A DNA stretch of 64,000 nt from Parvibaculaceae bacterium (lineage in GTDB: Bacteria > Pseudomonadota > Alphaproteobacteria > Parvibaculales > Parvibaculaceae). The translations under genes were made by a program, and so were the position numbers. The notes under the pieces were generated by a model. That model had not been told where the DNA came from and did not search any database. It was given only the letters and a program-made list of their open reading frames with translations. The stretch lies in NCBI GenBank assembly GCA_019636015.1, contig JAHBYJ010000001.1:558001-622000 (forward strand). The letters run 5' to 3'. How positions within the stretch are numbered: the stretch's first letter is position 1; the number at the start of each line of letters is the position of its first letter. This document shows, one piece after another, positions 36,529 through 45,063 of the stretch.

Positions 36529-36978
36529 TCAAATAGTGAAGTCGGCGCTGATTTTCGAATTGCCGACACCGGCTTCCTCCGCCTTGCGGCAGAGATCCTC
36601 GATGGTGATGGCGTCGAGCTTCTCCATAAGCTCCTCCTGCACCTCCCGCCAGAGCGGCGCGACAACGCGCTCGCCAAGTTCGGAAGGCGTGGCCGCCGTC
36701 GGCTCGTCGGAGGCTTCCATCGCGCCCACGACGCGCACGACATCGCCGACGAGAATGCGCCGTCGCTCCCGCGCCAGCGTATAGCCGCCGCGGGGCCCGC
36801 GCACGCCTTTAAGGATGCCGGCATGCACAAGCTGCTGCATCACCTGTTCGAGATAGCGCTGCGGAATGCCCTGCCGCTTCGTGATTTCCTTCGATTGCAC
36901 GGGATCGGGCCGCGCATTGATCGCGACGTCGACGACGGCCTCGAGCGCGAGCCAGGTTTTCTTGGAAAGTCTGAGCAT
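36529..36978 (-). CDS. Rrf2 family transcriptional regulator (no Fe-S cysteines)
   Basis: A 149-residue winged-helix protein: LRLSKKTWLALEAVVDVAI at the start, then GIPQRYLEQVMQQLVHAGILKGVRGPRGGYTLARE, the Rrf2 recognition helix and wing. IscR- and NsrR-type proteins bind an Fe-S cluster by three Cys in the second half; here only one Cys (EDLCRKA) is present, so a cluster is unlikely. This makes it closer in type to CymR. It lies 4 bp after dut and upstream of cysK. ATG 36978 is the first conserved Met. Confidence 0.9.
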   Translation of the reverse strand: MLRLSKKTWLALEAVVDVAINARPDPVQSKEITKRQGIPQRYLEQVMQQLVHAGILKGVRGPRGGYTLARERRRILVGDVVRVVGAMEASDEPTAATPSELGERVVAPLWREVQEELMEKLDAITIEDLCRKAEEAGVGNSKISADFTI

Positions 36979-36982
36979 GGCG

Positions 36983-37447
36983 CTACCCCCTCGTTCCCGT
37001 CGAGCCGAAACCGCCCGCGCCGCGCGCCGTCTCGTCGAGCGCGGCAACCTCGGTGAACTCGGCCTGCGTCACCGGCGCCACCACCATCTGCGCGATACGC
37101 GTGCCGCGCTCGATGGCGAGAGCCTCCTGCCCGAGATTGATGAGGATCACCTTCACCTCGCCGCGATAGTCGCAATCGATGGTGCCGGGCGAATTGAGAA
37201 CGGTGACGCCGTTCTTCGCGGCCAAGCCCGAGCGCGGCCTGACCTGCGCCTCGAAGCCTTCGGGCAGTGCTATGGCAAGCCCTGTCGGCACCATGGCACG
37301 TGCGCCGGGCTCAAGCGTCAGCACCTCGCCTTGCGCGAGTGCGGCAATGAGGTCCATCCCCGCCGCACCGGAAGTTTCATAGCGCGGCAGCGGCAGTCCT
37401 TCGGCATGCGGCAGGCGCTGCACGCGAATATCGATTTTCGGATTCAT
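36983..37447 (-). CDS. dut: Deoxyuridine 5'-triphosphate nucleotidohydrolase
   Basis: A 154-residue trimeric dUTPase with all five motifs: AGMDLIA (1), [12 protein letters not shown] (2), [17 protein letters not shown] (3), RIAQMV (4) and [10 protein letters not shown] (5). It hydrolyses dUTP, lowering uracil in DNA and supplying dUMP. The start ATG overlaps the coaBC stop by 4 bases. The coaBC-dut pair is widely conserved. Confidence 0.97.
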   Translation of the reverse strand: MNPKIDIRVQRLPHAEGLPLPRYETSGAAGMDLIAALAQGEVLTLEPGARAMVPTGLAIALPEGFEAQVRPRSGLAAKNGVTVLNSPGTIDCDYRGEVKVILINLGQEALAIERGTRIAQMVVAPVTQAEFTEVAALDETARGAGGFGSTGTRG

Positions 37448-38688
37448 TCGGCGGCCTTGGAAGTCGAGAAATGATCGGCGATGCGCCGCGCGAGACGTTC
37501 GGCAACCGCCTGCTTCGGCAACAGCGGCCAGTCCTCCTGTCCCTCGCGGGAAATGAGATGCACGGTATTGAGATCGCCGCCCATCACGCCCGTTGCGGGC
37601 GAGACGTCGTTGGCAACGATCCAGTCGCAGCCTTTCCGCTGGCGCTTCGCCACGGCATGGTCGATCACCTTTTCCGTCTCGGCGGCAAAGCCGATCACGA
37701 GGGCAGGGCGGTTCATTTTCAGCTGTGACAGCGTGGCGAGAATGTCGGGATTCTCGACAAGCATCAGCGCCGGCGCCTGTTCGCCCGGCTGCTTCTTCAG
37801 CTTCTGTTCCGCATCGCTCGCCACGCGCCAGTCGGCGACGGCCGCCGCGCAGATCGCGATATCGGCGGGAAGGGCGGCCTCGCAGGCGGCGAGCATTTCC
37901 CGCGCCGTCTCGACGCGCTTTACCGTCACGCCCGGCGGGTTCGGCAGGTTGGTCGGTCCGGACACGAGTACCGTCTCCGCGCCGAGCCGCGCCACCGCCT
38001 GCGCGATCGCATAGCCCTGCTTGCCGGAAGAGCGGTTCGCGAGATAGCGCACCGGATCGATCGGCTCATGCGTCGGCCCGGAAGTGATGAGAATGCGTTT
38101 GCCTTTCAGCGGGCCGCCGCCCGGAAAGGCGAGTTCCGCGAAATGGCTTTCGATGGCAGCGAGTATTTCCGCAGGCTCCGCCATCCGCCCCGGCCCATAT
38201 TCGCCGCAGGCCATGTCGCCTTCATTGGGGCCCACGACATCGACGCCGTCGGCCAGCAACGTCTCGAAATTGCGCTGCGTCGCGGGGTGGAGCCACATCC
38301 GCACATTCATGGCGGGGGCGACCAGCACCTTCTTGTCGGTGGCGAGCAGCGCCGTGCTGGCGAGATCGTTTGCAAGCCCATGCGCCATCTTCGCCATGAG
38401 ATCGGCGGTTGCGGGTGCAACGACCAAGAGGTCCGCATCGCGCGACAGCTCGATATGGCCCATCTCCGCTTCGTCGGTCAGGCTGAAGAGATCGGTATAG
38501 ACCTTGTCGCCCGTAAGACTGGAGACGGAGAGCGGCGTCACGAAATGCTCTCCGGCACTTGTCAGGATCGCTCGCACGGAGGCGCCGCGTTCCTTGAGGC
38601 GCCGGATGAGTTCGAGGCTTTTGTAAGCCGCGATCCCGCCGCCGATGACCAGCAAAATGCGCCGTCCCATGAGGAGTGTGTCGCTCAA
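37444..38688 (-). CDS. coaBC: Bifunctional phosphopantothenoylcysteine decarboxylase/phosphopantothenate-cysteine ligase
   Basis: A 414-residue fusion. The CoaC half (residues 1-190) is a flavoprotein with [17 protein letters not shown] and the PAMNVRMW substrate clamp. The CoaB half has [25 protein letters not shown] (cited as pattern) and [18 protein letters not shown]. It performs two steps of coenzyme A synthesis. TTG 38688 is preferred, since AGGAG lies 6 nt upstream; ATG 38670 lacks a ribosome site. It heads the coaBC-dut-rrf2-cysK operon. Confidence 0.95.
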   Translation of the reverse strand: MSDTLLMGRRILLVIGGGIAAYKSLELIRRLKERGASVRAILTSAGEHFVTPLSVSSLTGDKVYTDLFSLTDEAEMGHIELSRDADLLVVAPATADLMAKMAHGLANDLASTALLATDKKVLVAPAMNVRMWLHPATQRNFETLLADGVDVVGPNEGDMACGEYGPGRMAEPAEILAAIESHFAELAFPGGGPLKGKRILITSGPTHEPIDPVRYLANRSSGKQGYAIAQAVARLGAETVLVSGPTNLPNPPGVTVKRVETAREMLAACEAALPADIAICAAAVADWRVASDAEQKLKKQPGEQAPALMLVENPDILATLSQLKMNRPALVIGFAAETEKVIDHAVAKRQRKGCDWIVANDVSPATGVMGGDLNTVHLISREGQEDWPLLPKQAVAERLARRIADHFSTSKAAE

Positions 38689-38741
38689 GCCTGTCTCCTG
38701 CTCGCCCGAAAGGGTTCTGCCCCAAATTCTGCGTAAATATA

Positions 38742-38770
38742 GATATTCACGAAGGAGATTTGTAGATCAA
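38742..38770 (-). promoter_or_regulatory. Candidate promoter of the coaBC operon
   Basis: On the minus strand TTGATC (38770-38765), a 17-bp spacer and AATATC (38747-38742) lie in an AT-rich patch upstream of coaBC. The patch (about 38720-38790) stands out in the GC-rich context. Just upstream, a TCCGCGG inverted repeat (38787-38814) follows the ubiB stop. Confidence 0.4.
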
Positions 38771-38817
38771 ATATTCGCGCATGTTTTCCGCGGAATTAAC
38801 ACCGGAATCCGCGGTGC

Positions 38818-40422
38818 TCAGAAGAATCTGGCGAGAAGGAGGGCGCCAGCGGCGCCAAGGGCCGCCCAGAGCGCCGGGTGCCGCCAGGCAGACGCCGAAT
38901 TCCAGGCCCGGGCGACGGCCTCGGCCGAAGAGGGATGAATCCGCACCCCCTCCTCGTCCACGCTTTCGGCGAGAAGCCGGGTGGTGCGTTCCGCCCGGTC
39001 GAGTATCTCCGGCAGGTTAGCCATGACCCGGCCGAGATGCAGCGCACCCGCCGCCGCTTCTTCGATGCGGGCCTCCGGCCCCAGCCGTTCCATCATCCAG
39101 GATTTCAGCACCGGCTCCGCGCTCTCCCAGATATTGTGATCCGGGTCGAAATGCCGGGCCACGCCCTCCACCACCACCATGGTCTTCTGCAGCAGCAGGA
39201 GCTCCGGCCGCGTCCGCATGTCGAACTGTTCCGTCACCTGGAAGAGCTGCGCGAGGAGCTTGCCCATGGAGACCTCGCGTGCCGGCCGCCCGAACACGGG
39301 CTCTGCTACCGCGCGCAGCGCCTGCGCAAAGGCGTGGATGTTCTTCGTTTGCGGCACATAGCCCGCCTCGAAATGGATTTCCGCGACGCGCACATAATCG
39401 CGCTGCACGAGGCCATAGAGGATTTCCGACATGAAGCGCCGCTCATTCGCGCCGATCCGGCCCATGATGCCGAAATCCACTGCGACGATATTGCCCTCCG
39501 CATCGACGAAGAGATTTCCCTGATGCATGTCGGCATGGAAGAAGCCGTCGCGCATCGCATGCATGAGGAAGGATTGGATCACCTGCCGTCCGAGCCGGTG
39601 CATGTCGTGCCCCGCCTCCATCAGCGCGGCGCGGTCGGATGCCGGAATGCCCTCGATCCATTCCATGGTGATGACGCGCCGTGCGGTCCGCTCCCAGTCG
39701 ATCCTGGGCACGCGGAAGCCCCTGTCATTGGCGATATTCTCCGCCATCTCCGACATGGCTGCGGCTTCGAGGCGAAGATCCATCTCGATCCGCACGCTTT
39801 CGGCAAGCGTCGCCACCACTTCGACCGGGCGGAGCCGCCGCGCCGGCGTGTAATGACGCTCGATCTGTTCGGCAATCCAGAAGAAACTTTCGAGGTCCCG
39901 CGCAAAGCGCTCCTCGACGCCGGGCCTGAGCACCTTCACCGCGACTTCGCGTTCTTCTTCGGCCTCGCTTTCGGGCTTCGTGCGCGCGCGATGCACCTGC
40001 GCGATTGAGGCGGCGGCGATGGGTGAGCTGATCTCGCGGAAGAGATCGCCCATCGGCTTGCCGAAACCTTCCTCGATGATCGCGCGTGCCTCGCCCATGC
40101 TGAAGGGCGGCAGCTTGTCCTGCAGCGAGCGCAGGTCTTCCGCCAGGACATCGCCGATAATGTCGGGCCGCGTCGCGAGAAACTGGCCGAGCTTGATATA
40201 GGCGGGTCCGAGCGCTGCAAGCGCCGTCGCCAGCCTTTCGCCGGCACTGCCGCTCGTCTCGGGCCTCGCCTCCCAGGGAAAGCGGATTTTCGCCAGCGGC
40301 ATCAGCGCAAGCAGCGCACCGGGCATTTCCTCGCGCAGCTCGAGGGGGAAGAGCGCATCATGCCGCCCGAGCACGCGCGCCGCGCGCGTCAGCCTGGCGA
40401 TGGATCGGAGCGCGCGCAGCAT
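38818..40422 (-). CDS. ubiB: UbiB family atypical kinase/ATPase (ubiquinone biosynthesis)
   Basis: A 534-residue ABC1/ADCK-type protein. It has the KxGQ motif in AYIKLGQFLATRPDI (Lys about 83), an Ala-rich loop replacing the normal P-loop, HADMHQGNLFVD and VDFGIMGRIG (kinase-like catalytic and metal motifs). The C-terminus has two hydrophobic helices with HPALWAALGAAGALLLARFF. It supports coenzyme Q synthesis at the inner membrane. ATG 40422 follows the ubiE stop by one base, so the genes are coupled. Confidence 0.96.
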   Translation of the reverse strand: MLRALRSIARLTRAARVLGRHDALFPLELREEMPGALLALMPLAKIRFPWEARPETSGSAGERLATALAALGPAYIKLGQFLATRPDIIGDVLAEDLRSLQDKLPPFSMGEARAIIEEGFGKPMGDLFREISSPIAAASIAQVHRARTKPESEAEEEREVAVKVLRPGVEERFARDLESFFWIAEQIERHYTPARRLRPVEVVATLAESVRIEMDLRLEAAAMSEMAENIANDRGFRVPRIDWERTARRVITMEWIEGIPASDRAALMEAGHDMHRLGRQVIQSFLMHAMRDGFFHADMHQGNLFVDAEGNIVAVDFGIMGRIGANERRFMSEILYGLVQRDYVRVAEIHFEAGYVPQTKNIHAFAQALRAVAEPVFGRPAREVSMGKLLAQLFQVTEQFDMRTRPELLLLQKTMVVVEGVARHFDPDHNIWESAEPVLKSWMMERLGPEARIEEAAAGALHLGRVMANLPEILDRAERTTRLLAESVDEEGVRIHPSSAEAVARAWNSASAWRHPALWAALGAAGALLLARFF

Positions 40423-40423
40423 G

Positions 40424-41224
40424 TCAGAGGCGCCAGCCGGAATGAATGGCGGCAACGCCGCCCGTGAGATTGCGATAGCTCACCCGGCCGAAGCCCGCCT
40501 CCTCGATCATGCGCTTGAATTTTTCCTGCTCGGGAAAGCGGCGAATGCTCTCGACGAGATACTGGTAGGGCGCGCCGTCGCCCGTCACCCACTCGCCCAT
40601 GCGCGGGATCGCCGCAAAGGAATAGGCGTCATATATATCGTCGACGCCCGGCAGCGTGACCTGGCTGAATTCGAGGCAGAGAAAGCGTCCACCCGGCTTC
40701 AGCACGCGAAAGGCGTCTTTCAGCGCGCGGTCGATATGCGTCACGTTGCGGATGCCGAAGGCGATCGTATAGGCATCGAAGGAGCGGTCGGGAAAGGGCA
40801 GCGTCTCGGCATCGCCGCAGGCAAATTCCACGCGGCCCTCGAAGCGCTGCGCTTCCGCGCGGGTACGGCCGACGCCGAGCATATGCCGGTTGATGTCGCA
40901 GACCGTCACTTGCGCATTTTCGCCCGCACGCTCGAGAAAGCGGAAGGCGATATCGCCCGTGCCGCCCGCCACGTCGATCAGATGGAAGGGCCTTGCCGTG
41001 CGCGGCGGGTTCAGCCAGTCGATCATCGCCTGCTTCCAGGCGCGGTGCAGACCGCCCGACATGAGATCGTTCATCAGGTCGTATCGCCCGGCCACCTGCT
41101 CGAACACCTCGTGAACGAGACCCGCCTTTTCCGCTTCCGCCACCGTGCGGAAACCGAAATGGGTTTCCCCCGCGGACCGGCCGCCATCCTGATTTTTCGC
41201 ATCTGCGCTCATGCGGCGGACCAT
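40424..41224 (-). CDS. ubiE: Demethylmenaquinone/2-methoxy-6-polyprenyl-benzoquinol methyltransferase UbiE
   Basis: A 266-residue C-methyltransferase. It has the UbiE signature [27 protein letters not shown] motif [23 protein letters not shown], and [26 protein letters not shown] (cited as pattern). It methylates a ring carbon in ubiquinone synthesis. Starts at 41224 or four codons later (ATG 41212) are possible. It forms an operon with ubiB and is divergent from mutM, a conserved layout. Confidence 0.96.
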   Translation of the reverse strand: MVRRMSADAKNQDGGRSAGETHFGFRTVAEAEKAGLVHEVFEQVAGRYDLMNDLMSGGLHRAWKQAMIDWLNPPRTARPFHLIDVAGGTGDIAFRFLERAGENAQVTVCDINRHMLGVGRTRAEAQRFEGRVEFACGDAETLPFPDRSFDAYTIAFGIRNVTHIDRALKDAFRVLKPGGRFLCLEFSQVTLPGVDDIYDAYSFAAIPRMGEWVTGDGAPYQYLVESIRRFPEQEKFKRMIEEAGFGRVSYRNLTGGVAAIHSGWRL

Positions 41225-41343
41225 AGACCGTTTTCCATTGAGGCGGAACAGCCCGCCGGTTCGGGAAACGTTCCATACAAAAAATGGCGCGCCGTCGCAG
41301 GGGACGCTAGGTTGATGCCGCCCGCCACCAGCAGTCGGAACCC

Positions 41344-42228
41344 ATGCCCGAGCTACCCGAAGTCGAAACCGTGCGCCGCGGTCTCGCGCCAGCGATGGAG
41401 GGCCGCATCCTCGCCTGTGTGACGCAGCACCGTCCCGATCTCCGCTTCCCTCTGCCGGAACGGTTTGCCGCGCGGCTCTCAGGGCGCCGCATCTCGCATC
41501 TCACGCGGCGCGCGAAATATATTCTCGCCCATGTCGAACCCGGCGCGCAGGAACGCAGCGAGGATGTCCTCATCATGCATCTCGGCATGTCGGGCCGCTT
41601 CACCATTCACGGAGCGGATGGCGCCCGCGCGCCCGGCCTTTTCCATCATGGGGCACCCGGCGGCGAGCGGCACGATCACATCGTCTTCGACATGGAGGAC
41701 GGAACCCGCATCGTCTATGCCGATCACCGGCGCTTCGGCTTCATGGACCTTGTGCCGGCGGCATCGCTCGAAACCTGCCGCCATCTTGCGGGCCTCGGGC
41801 CCGAGCCGCTCGGCAATGAATTCTCGGCGGATGTGCTGACGGCGCGCTTCAAGGGCCGCCGCACGCCGGTCAAGTCGGCACTGCTCGACCAGCGCAATGT
41901 CGCGGGCCTCGGCAATATCTATGTCTGCGAGGCGCTGTGGCGTTCGGGCATCTCGCCGAAGCGGAGCGCCGCCTCGGTCGCGGGGCCGGCCCGAACCGCC
42001 CGCCTCGTCAGGGCGATCCGCGATGTTCTCGGCGAGGCGATCGCGGCGGGTGGCTCCACGCTCAGGGACTATGCCCACACCGACGGCGAGCTCGGCTATT
42101 TCCAGCATTCCTTCGCCGTCTATGACCGCGAAGGTCAAGCCTGTTCAAAACCCGGCTGCGGCGGTACCGTCAGGCGGATCGTGCAATCGGCGCGCTCGAC
42201 ATTCTATTGTCCGGCCTGCCAGAGATAG
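41344..42228 (+). CDS. mutM: Formamidopyrimidine-DNA glycosylase (Fpg)
   Basis: A 294-residue base-excision enzyme. The catalytic N-terminus [13 protein letters not shown] (Pro2 nucleophile, Glu3) needs removal of Met1. Lys and Asn residues of the helix-two-turn-helix are in [22 protein letters not shown], and the zinc finger is C-x4-C-x16-C-x2-C at the C-terminus (CSKPGC ... CPACQR). It removes 8-oxoguanine. It is divergent from ubiE over a 119-bp gap. Confidence 0.97.
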   Translation: MPELPEVETVRRGLAPAMEGRILACVTQHRPDLRFPLPERFAARLSGRRISHLTRRAKYILAHVEPGAQERSEDVLIMHLGMSGRFTIHGADGARAPGLFHHGAPGGERHDHIVFDMEDGTRIVYADHRRFGFMDLVPAASLETCRHLAGLGPEPLGNEFSADVLTARFKGRRTPVKSALLDQRNVAGLGNIYVCEALWRSGISPKRSAASVAGPARTARLVRAIRDVLGEAIAAGGSTLRDYAHTDGELGYFQHSFAVYDREGQACSKPGCGGTVRRIVQSARSTFYCPACQR

Positions 42229-42262
42229 CCGCAGGACGGGGTAGGAAAGGGGAAAATCCGAC

Positions 42263-42658
42263 ATGGCCTTGATGGATCGCTGGCGCGCGTTCGGCCTCGC
42301 CCTTGCCTGCTGCCTGCCGCTTGCCATTTCGCCCGCCGCCGCGCAATCGGCCTATCTCGACGCGGTCGAGGACATGCCGCTCATGGACGGCCTGACCGAA
42401 ACCGGCGACAGCGTCGTCTTCGACAAGCCCGCCGGCCGCATCCTGCGCAGCACCGCGCAAGGTGACGTAGCGCCGGAAAGCGTCGCGGCCTTCTACGCCG
42501 AGACATTGCCGCAGCTGGGCTGGACGCGCGCGAGCGAATATGAAAGGGAAGGCGAGGCCGGGCATCTCGTCTTCACGCGCGAAGGCGAACAGCTCGACAT
42601 ACAGGTTCTGCCGCAGGCCGGTGGCAGCGAGGTCCGCTTCTCGATCGAGCCGCGCTGA
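42263..42658 (+). CDS. Small secreted hypothetical protein
   Basis: A 131-residue protein with a signal peptide ([21 protein letters not shown], cleavage near residue 28). The mature part is about 100 residues with [34 protein letters not shown] and then strands ending [18 protein letters not shown]. The arrangement (a helix in a V-x-x-F-Y-x-x-T-L-P-x-L-G-W context) recalls small periplasmic domains of unknown function between mutM and enoyl-CoA hydratase genes in alphaproteobacteria. No function can be named. It starts 34 bp after mutM. Confidence 0.75.
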   Translation: MALMDRWRAFGLALACCLPLAISPAAAQSAYLDAVEDMPLMDGLTETGDSVVFDKPAGRILRSTAQGDVAPESVAAFYAETLPQLGWTRASEYEREGEAGHLVFTREGEQLDIQVLPQAGGSEVRFSIEPR

Positions 42659-42702
42659 GCCGTTCCGCATACCGAGACACCGTTCAAGGGAGACAGTCAC
42701 TC

Positions 42703-43479
42703 ATGGCCTACCAGAACATTCTGGTCGAAAAGAAAGGTGCGGTCGGCATCGTCACGCTGAACCGTCCGGATGCGCTCAACGCGCTCAACAAGGGCCTGAT
42801 GGATGAATTGACGCTGGCGCTCGATGCCTATGAGGCGGATGACGCCGTGCACTGCATCGTCATCACCGGTTCGCAGAAGGCATTCGCCGCCGGGGCGGAC
42901 ATCAAGGAGATGCAGCCGAAATCCTACATGGATGTCTACAAGGAAGATTTCATCACCGCGAACTGGGAGCGAGTCACGCGCTGCCGCAAGCCGGTGATCG
43001 CGGCGGTCGCGGGCTACGCGCTGGGCGGCGGCTGCGAACTCGCCATGATGTGCGATTTCATCATCGCCGCCGACAATGCGAAGTTCGGCCAGCCCGAGAT
43101 CAAGCTCGGCGTGATGCCGGGTGCGGGCGGCTCGCAGCGTCTCACGCGCTTCGTCGGCAAGTCGAAGGCGATGGAAATGTGCCTCACCGGCCGCATGATG
43201 GATGCCGAAGAGGCCGAGCGCGCAGGCCTTGTCAGCCGCATCGTGCCGGTCGACCGGCTCATGGACGATGCGCTCAAGACCGCCGAGACGATCGCGGACA
43301 TGTCGCTTCCCATCGCCATGATGACCAAGGAAAGCGTCAACCGCTCTTACGAAACCACCCTTTCGGAAGGGGTGCGTTTCGAGCGCCGTCTCTTCCATTC
43401 CATGTTCGCGACCGACGACCAGACCGAAGGCATGGCCGCCTTCATCGAGAAGCGGAAGCCGCAGTTCCGCAATCGTTAA
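42703..43479 (+). CDS. Enoyl-CoA hydratase
   Basis: A 258-residue crotonase-fold protein of normal length. The oxyanion-hole segments are [10 protein letters not shown] and [18 protein letters not shown]. Both catalytic Glu are present, in [17 protein letters not shown]. The start [26 protein letters not shown] is typical. It hydrates trans-2-enoyl-CoA in beta-oxidation; the close match to the short-chain (FadB/EchA8-like) form suggests short substrates. A terminator follows. Confidence 0.93.
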   Translation: MAYQNILVEKKGAVGIVTLNRPDALNALNKGLMDELTLALDAYEADDAVHCIVITGSQKAFAAGADIKEMQPKSYMDVYKEDFITANWERVTRCRKPVIAAVAGYALGGGCELAMMCDFIIAADNAKFGQPEIKLGVMPGAGGSQRLTRFVGKSKAMEMCLTGRMMDAEEAERAGLVSRIVPVDRLMDDALKTAETIADMSLPIAMMTKESVNRSYETTLSEGVRFERRLFHSMFATDDQTEGMAAFIEKRKPQFRNR

Positions 43480-43487
43480 GGAAGGCC

Positions 43488-43519
43488 GGAAAAAGCGCCG
43501 GTTTCCGTGGCTTTTTTCC
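43488..43519 (+). terminator. Terminator after the enoyl-CoA hydratase gene
   Basis: GGAAAAAGC (43488-43496) pairs with GCTTTTTTCC (43510-43519), with an inner CGG/CCG helix. The run of six T lies in the 3' arm, and the structure begins 9 bp after the stop. The A-stem/T-stem form allows use in both directions. Confidence 0.6.
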
Positions 43520-43544
43520 CGCTCGCGGAGCGTCCGCTCGCCGG

Positions 43545-43573
43545 TTGACGAATGGGGGCCCCGCGCGTATAAA
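43545..43573 (+). promoter_or_regulatory. Promoter of rpsT
   Basis: TTGACG (43545-43550), a 17-bp spacer and TATAAA (43568-43573) form one of the best housekeeping promoters in the window. Transcription should begin near 43580, giving a leader of about 110 nt before rpsT. Confidence 0.7.
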
Positions 43574-43587
43574 CCCGGCTTTCGAGG

Positions 43588-43625
43588 GGCGGGCTCGTGT
43601 GCGAAACGCGAGCCGCCTTTCTTTT
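43588..43625 (+). terminator. Terminator-like hairpin in the rpsT leader (possible attenuator)
   Basis: GGCG, a bulged G and GCTCGTG (43588-43599) pair with CGCGAGC and CGCC (43607-43617), making an 11-bp stem with a TGCGAAA loop, followed by TTTCTTTT (43618-43625). It lies about 10-45 nt downstream of the expected rpsT transcription start and 65 nt upstream of the ATG, so read-through is needed for S20 synthesis. Confidence 0.6.
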
Positions 43626-43689
43626 ACCAGAGATTTTGCGGAGCTGGCGCCAGGGAGCGCCGCTTCCGCCGACAAGGGTCCGAAGTCCG

Positions 43690-43953
43690 ATGGCGAATAC
43701 GAAATCCGCGAAGAAGGCGATCCGCAAGATCGAGGCGCGCACGGAAGTGAACCGCGACCGCCGCAGCCGCATGCGCACCTTCTGCCGCAAGGTCGAGGAA
43801 GCGATCGCAAGCGGCGACAAGTCCGCCGCCGAGACCGCGCTTCGCGCCGCGCAGCCGGAGATCATGCGTGCCGCGCAGAAGGGCGTGATCCACAAGAACA
43901 CCGCCTCGCGCAAGGTGTCGCGTTTTGCGGCACGCGTGAAAGCGCTTGCCTGA
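43690..43953 (+). CDS. rpsT: 30S ribosomal protein S20
   Basis: An 87-residue protein, the normal S20 length: [30 protein letters not shown] at the start (cited as pattern) and [20 protein letters not shown] at the end, both typical. It binds 16S rRNA early in assembly. In E. coli S20 represses its own translation; here a terminator-like hairpin in the leader offers another control point. A perfect terminator follows 59 bp after the stop. The next genes are rhodanese and dnaA. Confidence 0.97.
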   Translation: MANTKSAKKAIRKIEARTEVNRDRRSRMRTFCRKVEEAIASGDKSAAETALRAAQPEIMRAAQKGVIHKNTASRKVSRFAARVKALA

Positions 43954-44012
43954 CAGGCACTTCTTCGCCGCACACAACCTGTGGCGTCTCCATCCGATAC
44001 ATGAATGATGAA

Positions 44013-44038
44013 AGCCCGCGAGACTCTCGCGGGCTTTT
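44013..44038 (+). terminator. Intrinsic terminator of rpsT
   Basis: A perfect 10-bp stem AGCCCGCGAG / CTCGCGGGCT with a 3-nt loop (44013-44035), followed by TTT. It is the cleanest terminator in the window and separates rpsT from the dnaA region. Confidence 0.85.
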
Positions 44039-44493
44039 GCGTTGCGCGCATCGCACAAAACTCTCCCGCGTTGCGAATGGAAATTTTCTGCAAGCGCGGC
44101 TCGCAAAAACAAAACACTTCACATGCGGGCACTTGCGCGCCGCGATGTATGTTTGCACCGCATGCACTACATCATGTTGGGTGCGCGGAGACGTCACAAC
44201 GACAAAAATTTTGTGACGCAATCGATTCTTCCGCTTGCCTCTACAGGGTCCAGCCGGTATGTTTAACAACCTCAGCGGGGCCGATGAATACTGTGTTTAT
44301 TGAGTAAAAATTTAGCGAATACAGTATTTCTTCTTCCCCGCCCGGGAAAAACCAAAGTATCCAGACAGATTGCCAGTGACGAGCCGGGGTAAGTTCGGTA
44401 TTACCTCCGTGCGGGCGGATGTCTTGTGTCCGGCAGTCGGGGGAGTGCCGGTCCCGATCGGGGTGAGGCGGGTAATTGAGCGGCGGGGTGATC
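44039..44493. other. AT-rich gap with inverted repeats upstream of the rhodanese-dnaA genes
   Basis: This 455-bp stretch has no credible gene. It holds CGTCACAA / TTGTGACG (44192-44199 and 44211-44218) around an A/T core; GATGTA / TACATC near 44145-44175; and AATACTGT / ACAGTATT (44287-44294 and 44321-44328) around a 26-bp AT-rich centre. The composition is far richer in A+T than its surroundings. No clear DnaA-box cluster (TTATNCACA) was found. It may be a multi-regulator promoter for the dnaA region; an origin role is unsupported. Confidence 0.4.
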
Positions 44494-44970
44494 ATGTCGA
44501 AGGAAGCGGAGGGCGGCGCCATGCCCGGGATCGTCGGGATCCCTCCGGAAAATTATGCGGGCGATGTCACCCCGGCCGAGGCCTGGCGCGTCCTGAGCGA
44601 GAACCCCGATGCCGTTCTCGTCGATGTGCGGACCCGCGCCGAATGGTCCTTTGTCGGCCTGCCGGACCTCGGCGCCGCCGGCAAGGAGCCGGTGCTGATG
44701 GAATGGCAGCAGTTTCCGACCATGGCGCTCAATCCGGGTTTTGCCGCCGACCTCGCCTCGGCGCTCGGCAATGCGCGCAAGGATGCGCCGGTGCTCTTTC
44801 TGTGCCGGTCCGGCGCGCGCAGCCGCTCGGCGGCGATCGCCATGACGGGGGTGGGGTTCGGCCGCTGCTTCAACATCGTGGGCGGCTTTGAGGGCGACCT
44901 CGACGGGACGAAGCATCGTGGCACGCAGAACGGCTGGAAGGCGGCGGGCCTTCCCTGGATGCAGTCCTGA
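44494..44970 (+). CDS. Rhodanese-like domain protein
   Basis: A 158-residue single rhodanese domain: YAGDVTPAEAWRVLSENPDAVLVDVRTRAEW, and the active-site loop LFLCRSGARSRSAAIAM with Cys near residue 106. The C-terminus has NIVGGFEGDLDGTKHRGTQNGWKAAGLPW, a motif of the alphaproteobacterial group. It could carry persulfide sulfur; the substrate is unknown. ATG 44494 is chosen, with GGGGTGATC just upstream; a TTG six codons earlier is possible. dnaA follows 93 bp later. Confidence 0.88.
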   Translation: MSKEAEGGAMPGIVGIPPENYAGDVTPAEAWRVLSENPDAVLVDVRTRAEWSFVGLPDLGAAGKEPVLMEWQQFPTMALNPGFAADLASALGNARKDAPVLFLCRSGARSRSAAIAMTGVGFGRCFNIVGGFEGDLDGTKHRGTQNGWKAAGLPWMQS

Positions 44971-45063
44971 GGGGACGAAGGCGGAATAGGGGCAAGCCGG
45001 GCCGCCTCGTGGAGGGTCCCGGGCAGAATTGAAGAGGCTGAGAGTTTGGAAGAGGAACAGATC

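Noticed and set aside
44039-44493. Replication origin at the dnaA-proximal AT-rich gap
   Set aside because: No cluster of DnaA boxes could be read (best near-match has two mismatches), and the highly expressed rimP-pnp operon is oriented toward this point. I list the region only as an AT-rich gap with inverted repeats.
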